Below are positions 34,421 through 42,970 of a stretch of DNA of 64,000 nt, in pieces. Positions within the stretch are counted from its first letter, which is position 1, and the number at the start of each line of letters is the position of its first letter. A program made the translations under genes and the position numbers. Source of the DNA: Paenibacillus_F sp047238265 (GTDB lineage Bacteria; Bacillota; Bacilli; Paenibacillales; NBRC-103111); NCBI RefSeq assembly GCF_047238265.1, contig NZ_JBDFMM010000001.1, forward strand, positions 4,092,001-4,156,000, read 5' to 3'. The notes beneath the pieces are model-generated. The model was not told the DNA's origin, did no database searches, and saw nothing but the letters and a program-made list of their open reading frames with translations.

Positions 34421-36052
34421 TTATTGAATCAAAGCCGCCGCGTCCTTGGACACCCAAATTTTATTTTTGATGTGCAGGGTCGGCGTGCCCAGTTTGATCG
34501 TCTTGCCGTCCGACAGGGCGGTGTTTTTGTCTACCGGGAGCTTGATCGTCTTCGTCCCTTTCGTCACCACGACTACGGGGTTTTCCTTATCCGATTTGTC
34601 CAGGCTGACTTTGGCGCCTTTGGCTTCCAGGTCACTGGCGGGAAGGAAAAGGGTATTTTCCAGCACGGGCAGGTCCAGCCCCAGGATCAGCTGGAGGTAT
34701 TTTCCGACGTCCGTGTTCTCGACCACGCCGCTTTTGGCGTAATCCGTCGGAAGGAAATTGTTCGGATGGTAAGCGAACAGTCCGACCTCTTCCGAGGTAT
34801 GGTCACCGGTGGAGAACGAAACGCCTGCCCGCTCTCCCAATAGGCTTCCGATCACCGGGGAAAGATTGTCTTTCAGCCCTTTTTTGACGGCTTCTTCTTG
34901 TTCCTTCGTCAGGTCGGAAAGTCCGTATTCCTCTTCCAGCATCTTCTTGTAGTTGGATTCGTTAATTCGGCCCTCCAGCCCGTAGCTCGTGTGCTTGGCT
35001 TTCGTAAAGATAGGCTGAAGATCCTTCATCGTGTCATAGTTCGTCATATTAACTCCGCCCGTGGCATGGTCGGATACGGAAATAACCGCGGTGTTTCCGT
35101 CTTTTTTGGCAAAATCGATCGCCGCTTTCAGCGCACGGTCGAAGGCCTGCGTCTCGGTGACGATGCCTACCGGATCGTTGTCGTGTCCGAACCAGTCGAT
35201 CTGGCTCGATTCCACCATCAGGAAGAACCCGTTCTCATTGGAAGAAAGCTTGTTCGCCGCGATGGTCGTCATTTCAGCCAGAGTCGGCTGCTTCTGCGGG
35301 TCCAGGTCCAGGTCGGCGTCCAGAGCCCCCTCGTTAAAAAGCCCCCAAATCTTGTTCGTCTGCGAACTGAGCAGATCGATCCGGCTCGTTGCATACTCGT
35401 AACCGTTTGCTTTCAGCACTTTCGTGAGGTCTTCCCCGTCCTTGCGGTTGATTTCATCGACGCCCGGCACGAGATAGCCCGACCCGCCTCCCAGCACGAG
35501 ATCGACGCCGCTGTACACCATCTGCTCCGCGATGGAATGGGCGTTGTCCCGGCTTTCGGCATGGCTGGCGAAGACCGCCGGCGTAGCGTCCGTGAGCTCG
35601 CATGTGAAGACGAGCCCCGTTCCCTTGCCCTTCAGGCGGGCCGCTTCCAGGAGAGTCGGCAGAGGCTTGGCCGCCTCCTGTTCGCTCCGCTTGTCGATGA
35701 ACGGCATCGTGACCTTGTCCGGCGTGATCGATACCGTCTCGCTCTTCACTTTATGACCGGTCGCGTAAGCGGAGGCCCCCGCGGCCGAGTCCGTCGTCAG
35801 CGAATCCGACGCGTACGTCCGGACGAGCCCTTTGAAATAAGCGTCCATTTCCAGCGGTTTGCCGCCCTGCACCCACCTCGTCAAATTCACGTCCGACAAG
35901 CTCATTCCGTCCGTAATAAACAAAATCACGTTTTTGACTTCCTTCTTCTCCGCCGGCAAAGCGCGTTCTGACTGCGCGTGTCCCGTACCGGCTCCCAGAC
36001 TGCCGCACACCAGTGCCGAAGTCAACAGCATACCGAATATTTTTTTAACCAT
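34421..36052 (-). CDS. Alkaline phosphatase with C-terminal stalk domain
   Basis: The 543-residue protein has a signal peptide (MVKKIFGMLLTSALVCGSLG, cleavage likely after GHA). The PhoA-type catalytic domain shows the first metal site VILFITDGMSLSD and the phosphorylated serine in DSLTTDSAAGASAYATGHKV. Further metal ligands are in SSQIDWFGHDND and VSDHATGGV, with a final His in FSTGDHTSEEVGLFAY. The last 75 residues (VSLDKSDKENPVVVVTKGTK) resemble the copper amine oxidase N-terminal-like stalk domain. It hydrolyses phosphate monoesters outside the cell. GGAGG precedes the ATG. A TATAAT -10 is at 36094-36099 with a poor -35, as expected for a regulated promoter. Confidence 0.9.
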   Translation of the reverse strand: MVKKIFGMLLTSALVCGSLGAGTGHAQSERALPAEKKEVKNVILFITDGMSLSDVNLTRWVQGGKPLEMDAYFKGLVRTYASDSLTTDSAAGASAYATGHKVKSETVSITPDKVTMPFIDKRSEQEAAKPLPTLLEAARLKGKGTGLVFTCELTDATPAVFASHAESRDNAHSIAEQMVYSGVDLVLGGGSGYLVPGVDEINRKDGEDLTKVLKANGYEYATSRIDLLSSQTNKIWGLFNEGALDADLDLDPQKQPTLAEMTTIAANKLSSNENGFFLMVESSQIDWFGHDNDPVGIVTETQAFDRALKAAIDFAKKDGNTAVISVSDHATGGVNMTNYDTMKDLQPIFTKAKHTSYGLEGRINESNYKKMLEEEYGLSDLTKEQEEAVKKGLKDNLSPVIGSLLGERAGVSFSTGDHTSEEVGLFAYHPNNFLPTDYAKSGVVENTDVGKYLQLILGLDLPVLENTLFLPASDLEAKGAKVSLDKSDKENPVVVVTKGTKTIKLPVDKNTALSDGKTIKLGTPTLHIKNKIWVSKDAAALIQ

Positions 36053-36279
36053 ATTTTTCCTCCTAAACCGTTATGTAGAAATATCACTCCTTTATTATAA
36101 GCGAATAGGTTTCCGTTTTCTGCACATATCCTCCAGTAAGAAGAAAAAGACACCTTATTTTGCTGTTCTTTTTTATTACCTTTTTTGTTTTTTTATGTGA
36201 TTTGGGGCGATAGGGTTATAAAGAAGCCGGAGGACGCGCTACACTGAATAGAGACACCCACGGGCGAGGAGGAGTTCAA

Positions 36280-37119
36280 TTGAAAAACGTCTGTTATGAC
36301 TGCGGTTCTCTGCATATCAGCCGCAAGGAGCTCGCATACACGAGTATGCCGTCGCGCCATACCCACGACGCTTTCGAGATGATGTATCTCGTATCCGGTC
36401 AATTGTATTACTTTATCGGGGACAAAACGTACCAAGTCGTAGGCGGCGTGCTTCTGTTCATCAACGCCAACGTGCCTCATCAGCTGGTTAACGCGGGCGA
36501 CGCCGTCTTTGAGCGCGTTACGCTGCTTTTCAAAGAGGAATTTCTTCACGATTTTTTCCGTCTGCAAGACGGCGGGGAGCTTCTGTCCTTTTTCTCTGCG
36601 GACTTTCATGCCGTCAACCTTTCCGGATATGAGCAGACGTTTACGGAGGAGCTTTTTCATAAAATGCTCCATGAAGGCGTCCGCAAACAGATCGGGTTCG
36701 AGCAGTATCAGAAAGTGCTGCTGATGGAGCTGCTGCTGTTTATGAACCGCAAGGTGCGCGCAGCGGAAGGGGAGCAGGCCGGGAGCGGCGCATCGCCCAC
36801 CCACAAAAAAATTTACGCCCTCGTGGAGTACATCAACAACCGCTTTTACGAGCGGCTTACGCTGGAAGATCTCTCGCAGACGTTCGCAATCAGCCCTTCC
36901 CATCTCAGCCGCACTTTTAAAGAAGTGACCGGCTATACCGCAATCGAATACATCAATAACGTCCGGATCAAAAAAGCGTGCGCCCTGCTCAGGGAGACCA
37001 GCTGGAAGGTGCTTGAGATCTGCGAGCGCGTCGGGTTCGACAGCCTGACTCATTTCGGGCGGACCTTCAAGCAGATGACCGGCTGCTCCCCCGTCCGTTA
37101 CCGCCGCAGGCAGCCGTGA
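36280..37119 (+). CDS. AraC family transcriptional regulator with cupin sensor
   Basis: The 279-residue protein has an N-terminal cupin-like sensor (PSRHTHDAFEMMYLVSGQLY, then GGVLLFINANVPHQLVNAGD). The C-terminal AraC DNA-binding domain carries two helix-turn-helix units, LEDLSQTFAISPSHLSRTFK and EICERVGFDSLTHFGRTFKQ. The start is TTG with GGAGGAG upstream. It is transcribed away from the alkaline phosphatase gene, so both promoters share the 227-bp gap. Such regulators generally answer to a carbohydrate; its target is not evident. Confidence 0.92.
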   Translation: MKNVCYDCGSLHISRKELAYTSMPSRHTHDAFEMMYLVSGQLYYFIGDKTYQVVGGVLLFINANVPHQLVNAGDAVFERVTLLFKEEFLHDFFRLQDGGELLSFFSADFHAVNLSGYEQTFTEELFHKMLHEGVRKQIGFEQYQKVLLMELLLFMNRKVRAAEGEQAGSGASPTHKKIYALVEYINNRFYERLTLEDLSQTFAISPSHLSRTFKEVTGYTAIEYINNVRIKKACALLRETSWKVLEICERVGFDSLTHFGRTFKQMTGCSPVRYRRRQP

Positions 37120-37144
37120 GCGGCGAGACGGGCGCGGAACGCAA

Positions 37145-37168
37145 ATAATCCGCCGGGATAACGGCGGA
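37145..37168. other. Hairpin in the gap after the AraC gene
   Basis: AATCCGCC and GGCGGATT pair over an eight-base loop, 25 bp past the AraC stop codon. No T run follows on the plus strand, so it is only a weak terminator candidate. The rest of the 203-bp gap is very GC-rich, with repeated GGCGGTTCGGC-like bits. Confidence 0.35.
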
Positions 37169-37322
37169 TTGGGGACGGCCCGCGCGGCGGCGGTTCGGCG
37201 GTTCGGCGCTTCCGGGCGGCCACGGCGGAGACGGCCGGTCACGGCCAATAATCCGCAGAGAACCCCGGCGGACCGGAAGTCGGCGCCATGCGGCAACGGG
37301 CGGGGCCGTTTTACAGAACGGA

Positions 37323-37892
37323 TCAGTGATTCAAAAAAGGCTGGATTTCCGCCTTCCCGGCGTGCAGATTATAGAACGAATCCAGCCGCAGGTCCTTGAC
37401 GAGATACAGGAGGAGGTCATCGTCCACACGCACCATCTCACCGGCGGCCGCCTCCCGGTTGCCCGACATAAGGCCGTTGCCGTCCGGCACGTAACCTCTC
37501 CGGCAGTAAATCCTCTGCGCCGCCCCGTAGTCTTTGTAAAGCCCGACCCCCAGCCCGATCCGGTGAAAATCTTCGCTTGCCAGCGCCTCGAACTGCTCCA
37601 GCAGTTTGGTTGCGATTCCGTTGCGGCGGTAGTCGGGAAAAACATTCAAATCATTGATCTCCGGAATCCGCCGCTCCCGGAAATACGCATACTCCGATTC
37701 CACCTTCAAGTGTCCGCAGCCGACCAGAATCTCTTCCACGAAAGCGAGAAGGGTGACACGGGTACCCAGCACATTTTCATGAAGGCATTGATCGTAGTAG
37801 GCGGCCTCCCGGTCCAGCCCGTGCTTGCCGAAAGCCTGCATCCAGATCACTTTAAGCTCTTCGCTGTCGAGCGGCTTCACTAAAATATTCAT
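37323..37892 (-). CDS. GNAT family N-acetyltransferase
   Basis: The 189-residue protein has a GNAT domain with INDLNVFPDYRRNGIATKLL (acetyl-CoA-binding motif A) and GLYKDYGAAQRIYCRRGYVP (motif B). The C-terminal part VRVDDDLLLYLVKDL completes the sheet and is followed by a short tail. The start is ATG 37892 with AAAGGGTGGGGG upstream. It stands just before a phosphatase gene in the same direction, 39 bp apart. Confidence 0.9.
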   Translation of the reverse strand: MNILVKPLDSEELKVIWMQAFGKHGLDREAAYYDQCLHENVLGTRVTLLAFVEEILVGCGHLKVESEYAYFRERRIPEINDLNVFPDYRRNGIATKLLEQFEALASEDFHRIGLGVGLYKDYGAAQRIYCRRGYVPDGNGLMSGNREAAAGEMVRVDDDLLLYLVKDLRLDSFYNLHAGKAEIQPFLNH

Positions 37893-37931
37893 GCCCCCAC
37901 CCTTTCTTTTTCCATCGCTTCTTGTCCTGTT

Positions 37932-38504
37932 TTATTCCAGATGCTTCGTACAGTTGTACAATCCGCAGGTCCAGTCCCGGTCATCCAGAACCAGAGTCGT
38001 GACCGATGTGTTCGATAAATGCCCGTCGTATCCGGAATCGGGCAGCACATGTTTCAGCATCGTCCGGATAAAAGAGCCGTGACTGACGATTACTATCTTT
38101 TTGCCTTTATGTCTGCTCAATACCTCTTCCAGAAAAGAACCGCCACGGGCTATGACGTGTTCCGGCTTTTCCATGCCCAGATCGAGCTCTCTCCAGCCCG
38201 CACCCCATTTCGCGATACGTTCCTGCTCGGTTGTGCCTTCGATTTCCCCTCCGCCGGCTTCACGGATTCTTTCGTCGCTCCACACCGGAATCCCGGCACG
38301 TCCGCCGATCTTGTCCGCCGTCTGTTTGGCGCGGAGCAACGGGCTGCAGTAAATATAGTCCCATTGCTCCGGCCCGATCCGTTCCGCCAGCTTTTCCGCG
38401 TCGGCCAGCCCTTCCTCATCGAGCGGAATATCGGAGCTTCCCTGCGCTCTTCCTTCTTTGTTCCAGTGCGTGCTGCCGTGCCTTATAAAGGCGATTGTCG
38501 TCAT
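37932..38504 (-). CDS. Histidine phosphatase family protein
   Basis: The 190-residue protein is of the phosphoglycerate mutase-like family. It shows the catalytic RHGSTHWNKEGRAQG (nucleophile His in RHG), SSDIPLDEEG, the Glu/Arg region YCSPLLRAKQTADKI, and the second histidine in IVSHGSFIRTML. It would remove phosphate from a small molecule such as a sugar phosphate; the substrate is unknown. ATG 38504 is preceded by AAAGGAAG; the open frame to 38720 has no ribosome site. Confidence 0.92.
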   Translation of the reverse strand: MTTIAFIRHGSTHWNKEGRAQGSSDIPLDEEGLADAEKLAERIGPEQWDYIYCSPLLRAKQTADKIGGRAGIPVWSDERIREAGGGEIEGTTEQERIAKWGAGWRELDLGMEKPEHVIARGGSFLEEVLSRHKGKKIVIVSHGSFIRTMLKHVLPDSGYDGHLSNTSVTTLVLDDRDWTCGLYNCTKHLE

Positions 38505-38764
38505 GTATACCGCTTCCTTTCCCGGTTTAACAAACTGTCTTTCCCGGATCAGCCCTGTCTTGGCAGCCTCGTGATCGCTGATAAAGGCCTGCCTTGCCGC
38601 TTGCCGGCGCAGGTTGACATGTTCGTCCGTTAAGCCCCTCCGCTCTCCGGCCCGCCGGGAATAAAAAAGACGAGAAAACCTGCCGTGTCTTAGGTTTTGT
38701 CGTCCGGTCTTTGCCTGCAAAGGCCTTCGGTCATGCGATCCGGAAAAATCTGCCGTAAATAGCC

Positions 38765-39286
38765 TTACTCGGCCCGAAGGTATCTCTCGTGAATAATCCC
38801 GATATGATGCCGCTCGTGTCCGGCTATGATCGCGGCGAGCGCTCTGGCGGATATGAGGCCGTTATTGGCCGTTCCGGTCCGGAGCCAAGCCTCTTCCGTT
38901 ATACCCCGCAGCAAGGTCAGCGTGGAACAGCGGACGGCGGAATAATCCTTGAGAATGTCGGACAGGCCGCTTTCAGCAAAAGACGCTCCCGCCACATATT
39001 CGTTCTCGTCATAACCCGGAAGCGGCGTCCGGTCCCCTCTAGCGATACAGAGCATGCGGTAGGCCATGATCCGTTCCGTATCGGCCACATGGCCCAGTAC
39101 TTCTTTGATGCTCCACTTGCCCGGAGCGTATCTGTAATCCCCCGTTTCTTCCGTAAGGGACTGCACCAGCTCAGTCGTGGTTTGAAGCTGTTCGACCAGA
39201 ATTTCGGCGAGATTTCCTTCCTGAACCAGCTTAACGTACGCTTCGTAATAAGCGGGATATTCTTCGTGCGGCGGTTTTGTAAGCAT
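38765..39286 (-). CDS. DinB family protein
   Basis: The 173-residue protein is a DinB/YfiT-type four-helix bundle. The three metal-binding histidines are visible: one in IKEVLGHVADTERIMAYR and two in IIAGHERHHIGIIHERYL. The conserved RYAPGKWSIKE lies before the first. DinB proteins may be metal-dependent thiol transferases. AAAGGAG precedes ATG 39286. Confidence 0.92.
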   Translation of the reverse strand: MLTKPPHEEYPAYYEAYVKLVQEGNLAEILVEQLQTTTELVQSLTEETGDYRYAPGKWSIKEVLGHVADTERIMAYRMLCIARGDRTPLPGYDENEYVAGASFAESGLSDILKDYSAVRCSTLTLLRGITEEAWLRTGTANNGLISARALAAIIAGHERHHIGIIHERYLRAE

Positions 39287-39440
39287 GAACTCACTCCTTT
39301 ATGTACTCCGGCCCGGTCAAATGTTTGACAAATCGGAAGCCGGTTGCCTCATCCCCGTACTAGGATCGTACGCAAATCTGCGGCATTTGTTTCGCTGCGG
39401 CCAGCAATTCCGTCAAATGATCTGGCGGCGGCTCGCCCTT

Positions 39441-39680
39441 TTATTGCCCGGGAGGACCGGGCGGGCGATCTTTCTCCGAAGCCATACGATTCAGCGTCTC
39501 GTAAATTTTGCGCAGATAGGCCGTAATCGTGATCAGGCTCATCAGAATAAACCCGAGCATAATGAACGTTACGACTTCCCCGGTAAAAAAAGAGACGATG
39601 GCCAGCACGACGGCAAGAACGGTATGGATGACGTTGTTCGTCAGAGCTGCCAGCTCCTTTCCGTTATTTGAACCTTCCAT
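39441..39680 (-). CDS. Small membrane protein of unknown function
   Basis: The 79-residue product has two hydrophobic segments (residues 14-34 and 36-56), a short charged tail and a Pro/Gly-rich end (DRPPGPPGQ). I do not recognise it. The ATG at 39680 has no clear ribosome site, but it lies 16 bp from the stop codon of the TPR gene, so coupling is possible. Confidence 0.55.
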   Translation of the reverse strand: MEGSNNGKELAALTNNVIHTVLAVVLAIVSFFTGEVVTFIMLGFILMSLITITAYLRKIYETLNRMASEKDRPPGPPGQ

Positions 39681-39695
39681 TTGGCAATTCGCGTT

Positions 39696-40178
39696 TCACT
39701 TCCAGATCCCATCTAATTTGTCGGCATAAAAAAGAATGGCTTTTTTGTAAGAAGCGATTCCTTCGTCCCCGCTCGTTTCGCCCAACTGCCGGAGCACCAG
39801 CTCCATAGCCTTCGCATGTTCGCCAAGGTTGTACAGCGTCATCGCATAAAAAACCCGAAATTCCCGGGCTTCCGGATATTCCCGGATCGCCTGAAGAAAA
39901 CATGTCCGGGCCGACTCTTACTCACCCAGCGCCCGGTACGTGCTGCCCAGACCGAGCCAGGCGCCCCGTCTCTCTTCACCCGCCAGGCCCAGCTCCAGCG
40001 CTTTCACATAGAAAGGCGCGGCCTCCTTTTCCAGCTCCATGGCGTCATGAATCCAGGCGCACTGGTACCAGTTGGAAGGAACAAGCGGCTCCTCCCTGAC
40101 AAGTTCCAGCAGTAAAGCCCGTGCTTCCTCATGCCGTCCCGATTCTCTCAGCCGAATGGCTTCTTCCAGCTTTGTCAT
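39696..40178 (-). pseudogene. TPR protein gene with an in-frame stop codon
   Basis: The full frame is 160 codons. It would encode a tetratricopeptide-repeat protein (MTKLEEAIRLRESGRHEEAR, then LGLGSTYRALGE, then RVFYAMTLYNLGEHAKAMEL, ending FYADKLDGIWK). A TAA at 39918-39920 stops translation after 86 residues, while the rest continues in the same phase with clear family sequence. Homologues known to me as about 160-residue Bacillales TPR proteins are uninterrupted. GGAGGAAG precedes ATG 40178. It is either a nonsense mutation, a readthrough site or a base-call error. Confidence 0.75.
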
Positions 40179-40214
40179 GATCCACTTCCTCCGGTTACGG
40201 TTTGAACAGGCCGG

Positions 40215-40695
40215 CTATTTAAAACGGGGCCGGATGCTTTTATCGAAAACGCGCTGGGTTTTGACCGGCTCAAATCCCATCTGCTCATAGAACGAAACCG
40301 CGTCCTGCCGGTTTACGTTCATCCTGACGCGCAGCTTGCCGAGTGCGGCTGAGCTTGTCCATTCCCCGCATCGTTTTACGAGTGTCCGCCCGATTCCCTG
40401 ACCTCTGAATTTGCGCTCCACGATTAATCCGGCGATTTCGGCAAAGGGCTCGGATTCCAGCAAACAGCGGGCATGGACGTGAATCCAGCCGATGATCTCT
40501 CCTTCGTATTCCGCCGTAAGTACGACGTGATCGGGGGAGACTGAGAATGTATTCGAGCCTCTCCGCAAGCCGGTTTTCACTGGCGGGATAACCAAGCTGA
40601 ACGGACAGCCGGGCCATTCCGGGAGCATCCGGGACCACCGCTTTTCGGTAGATAACGTCCCCGCTGTTGATTACAAAATCATCAGGTTCGGTCAT
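40215..40695 (-). pseudogene. GNAT acetyltransferase gene with a frameshift
   Basis: Two overlapping frames make one acetyltransferase. The first gives MTEPDDFVINSGDVIYRKAV to ERLEYILS; the second resumes PDHVVLTAEYEGEIIGWIHV and runs through VERKFRGQGIGRTLVKRC and the end at 40215. The switch falls at a run of five G (plus strand 40533-40537). One fewer base there restores a continuous protein of about 159 residues, with the acetyl-CoA motif intact. It is a real frameshift or a homopolymer sequencing error. Confidence 0.8.
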
Positions 40696-40706
40696 GTAGG
40701 TTTCTC

Positions 40707-41216
40707 CTAGATCAGCTTGTAATAAAAGATCGTCGTGTGCAGACTCCCGTCGGACGATTTGGCGAAATGCGGGATGCGGCCCGCCTCCATATAACCGAAA
40801 GATTTGTACAGTTTGTTGGACGCGTCTCCTTCACGGGTATCCAGCACAAGAAGCGACCTTCCCTCCTCCGCCGCCGTTTCCTCCAAAGCTTTCATCAGCA
40901 TATGAGCGATGCCCTTTCGCCGGTATTCGGGATGAACCATCAGCTTGACGACTTCCGCCCGGTGCGTGGCATTTCTTTTCATCGCCAGGTGAAGCTGGAC
41001 GGTGCCGACGATTTTGCCGTCGCATACGGCGTTCCAGGCCAATACGCCCGGCTCAATCACTTTTTTCCAGTAAGTGTTCGCGTCTTCCCAGCTTACCGGC
41101 GGCAAAAATCCGATCGAAGCCCCATCCTCCACTACCCGGATCAGCAACTCCGTCAAATCGTTCAGAACATTCCCATCCATCGATTCCAGTTCATGAATCG
41201 TCACTCCTTGAGTCAT
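40707..41216 (-). CDS. GNAT family N-acetyltransferase
   Basis: The 169-residue protein has motif A in VVKLMVHPEYRRKGIAHMLM and motif B in NKLYKSFGYMEAGRIPHF, with the preceding strand GKIVGTVQLHLAMKRNATHR. The pattern fits the RimI/PhnO-like group that includes many small-molecule acetyltransferases. ATG 41216 follows a strong AAGGAGG; the frame extends 24 codons further upstream without a ribosome site. Confidence 0.9.
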   Translation of the reverse strand: MTQGVTIHELESMDGNVLNDLTELLIRVVEDGASIGFLPPVSWEDANTYWKKVIEPGVLAWNAVCDGKIVGTVQLHLAMKRNATHRAEVVKLMVHPEYRRKGIAHMLMKALEETAAEEGRSLLVLDTREGDASNKLYKSFGYMEAGRIPHFAKSSDGSLHTTIFYYKLI

Positions 41217-41284
41217 GGTCGTTAACCTCCTTGCGGCCTGCGGCCTAATATTTTTTGCGTGATGCAGGGATAATTTCGTTTCTT

Positions 41285-42286
41285 TCAAAAGGTATAAAAT
41301 AGGCTGCGGTCCTCAAGAAAAGGCACACAGTAATTTTTACAGAAAGCAGGCATCCTTTCTTTCATCCACGGATGCTTATCGGGATTATGTAAATGGAACG
41401 AATAAAAACCGAAAATCGACAGGAGCATAAACCCCTCCAGCAGATCCGGCCGCTCCCCGGCGGCACCTGGCCGGATAAGCGAGTACCCCTCCAGCACGGA
41501 ATCTCTCGATTCCGCTTGTACGGTGAGCGAGCAGCCCGCCAGATCATATCCGTAATACCCGTGTCCGAACAGGCAGAAATCGATGAACGCAAAGCCATGC
41601 TCCGTCACAATGAGATTGCCTTTATTGATATCGGCGTGAATCAGTCCCCAAGTACTCCCGGACCGGCTGTGCCGCTCAAGCTTGTCCGCTATGCGCGCAA
41701 AAGTCAGGCCGGCGATCTCCAGGTCCTCTTCCCTGAAAAGACCCATAGAAAGCCCCGACCGGATTCGTGCGAGCATCTCCTCGTTCTGTTCCGCATCCGC
41801 GTAGCGGGGTCTCTTCAATTCGGCGGCCCCGGCGTAGGTTTGCGAGAACTCGTGCATGATACCGAGCTGCCGGCCAAGCTCTCTTACCCTCTCCCGGGAA
41901 AAAGATTCACCATGACCGACATCCCGGCCTTCGATCCATTCGAGAAGAGTACAAAATACGGCGGATTGCGATCCGGATTCCCCTTCAAGGTTTACAGACG
42001 TCACCCATTCGCCCGCATGGCTTGCGACCGGCTTCTGTACCCGCATCCCCGTACCGGCGCCAAGATCGGCCAGCCACTGCATTTCCGCCTGCAGCCCTTC
42101 GAGTGTATGCTGCAGCCCGTACAGCTTGTCCGTAACCGGCTTATGTATCCGGAGCAGGTAAGATTGCCCCGTGATTCCGTCCGTTACCCGGTAGGTCCTG
42201 TTTTCATTGTGCCGGATAAACCGTACGGACGGCTCGCGGACCGGGTAAGCGGCCAGAATACCGGACAGGAGGCCCTTATCATTCAT
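41285..42286 (-). CDS. APH-family phosphotransferase
   Basis: The 333-residue protein has a kinase fold of the aminoglycoside phosphotransferase/homoserine kinase group. The nucleotide-binding lobe contains QSYLLRIHKPV. The Brenner-type catalytic motif is WGLIHADINKGNLIVTEHGF (HxDxxxxN), followed by the metal-binding Asp in AFIDFCLFGHGYY. Substrates in this group range from antibiotics to homoserine and sugars, and none is indicated here. ATG 42286 follows GGAGGGAG; an upstream ATG at 42349 lacks a ribosome site. It has no neighbour in an obvious operon. Confidence 0.88.
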   Translation of the reverse strand: MNDKGLLSGILAAYPVREPSVRFIRHNENRTYRVTDGITGQSYLLRIHKPVTDKLYGLQHTLEGLQAEMQWLADLGAGTGMRVQKPVASHAGEWVTSVNLEGESGSQSAVFCTLLEWIEGRDVGHGESFSRERVRELGRQLGIMHEFSQTYAGAAELKRPRYADAEQNEEMLARIRSGLSMGLFREEDLEIAGLTFARIADKLERHSRSGSTWGLIHADINKGNLIVTEHGFAFIDFCLFGHGYYGYDLAGCSLTVQAESRDSVLEGYSLIRPGAAGERPDLLEGFMLLSIFGFYSFHLHNPDKHPWMKERMPAFCKNYCVPFLEDRSLFYTF

Positions 42287-42374
42287 GGCTGTTCTCCCTC
42301 CTCCTCGGTTCTTCTGTATGTCCCTTCCATATATACCTTCGATATGCACGTGCGCCTTCCTCTTTCCGGTTCAT

Positions 42375-42412
42375 AAAAAGAGGATATCCGGAACACTAAA
42401 GTTCGGATATCC
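42375..42412 (-). terminator. Intrinsic terminator after the Gly/Pro-rich protein gene
   Basis: GGATATCCG pairs with CGGATATCC, with AAC and GTT extending the pairing inward. The minus strand then runs TCTTTTTAT. It lies about 40 bp after the stop codon at 42453. Confidence 0.8.
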
Positions 42413-42452
42413 TTCATAAATGTGCAGGCCTGTCAGAGCCGGCCGCCTGTTT

Positions 42453-42887
42453 TTAGAAACAGGTGAACGAGCTGATCCGCCGGAGATCGATTCCGAAGAA
42501 GACCCATCTGAACCCCGTCCAGCGGAAACCGGCTACCGAAGTGCGGCCGACAAAGGTCGGGAAGTACCAGAACCGGCTGCCGTTGTCCAGCCAGATGAAT
42601 GTATTGCGGAACAGGCAGCCGGAGATGGCGCCCGGATCAACCGCAAAGGGAGTCACCTGCGGCTCGAACTGCGGAGGAGGCGCCGTCGGCGCCTGCTGGC
42701 CCGGGCTGCCCCCGGGAAATCCCGGAATTCCCGGCGGGGGAGGCGTTCCCGGTCCCTGGCCGGGAAACGGGAAGAACGAACCTTGGCCCAGTCCTCCTCC
42801 CGGCGGAAAGAACGGTCCCTGGCCGCCTTGAAACCCCTGACTTCCTTGCGGCTGTGTAAACGATCCTTGAGGGAAGAAAAATCCCAT
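42453..42887 (-). CDS. Gly/Pro/Gln-rich protein with conserved aromatic C-terminal domain
   Basis: The 144-residue product has a low-complexity first half (QGFQGGQGPFFPPGGGLGQG and PPPPGIPGFPGG) and a compact second half rich in aromatic residues and Arg (CLFRNTFIWLDNGSRFWYFP, FVGRTSVAGFRWTGFRWVFF, ending in SSFTCF) with two Cys. I recall a similar C-terminal domain in collagen-like and spore-surface proteins of Bacillales, but I cannot name the family. No signal peptide is present. ATG 42887 follows AGAGGAG; the frame upstream of it has no ribosome site. It has its own terminator. Confidence 0.72.
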   Translation of the reverse strand: MGFFFPQGSFTQPQGSQGFQGGQGPFFPPGGGLGQGSFFPFPGQGPGTPPPPGIPGFPGGSPGQQAPTAPPPQFEPQVTPFAVDPGAISGCLFRNTFIWLDNGSRFWYFPTFVGRTSVAGFRWTGFRWVFFGIDLRRISSFTCF

Positions 42888-42970
42888 GCTGCATTCACTC
42901 CTCTTCCTTAAGTAGGCTCCTATACTGTATGCCGGGACGGATGCCGGGGACTGGGCGGATGCGGATAAAT

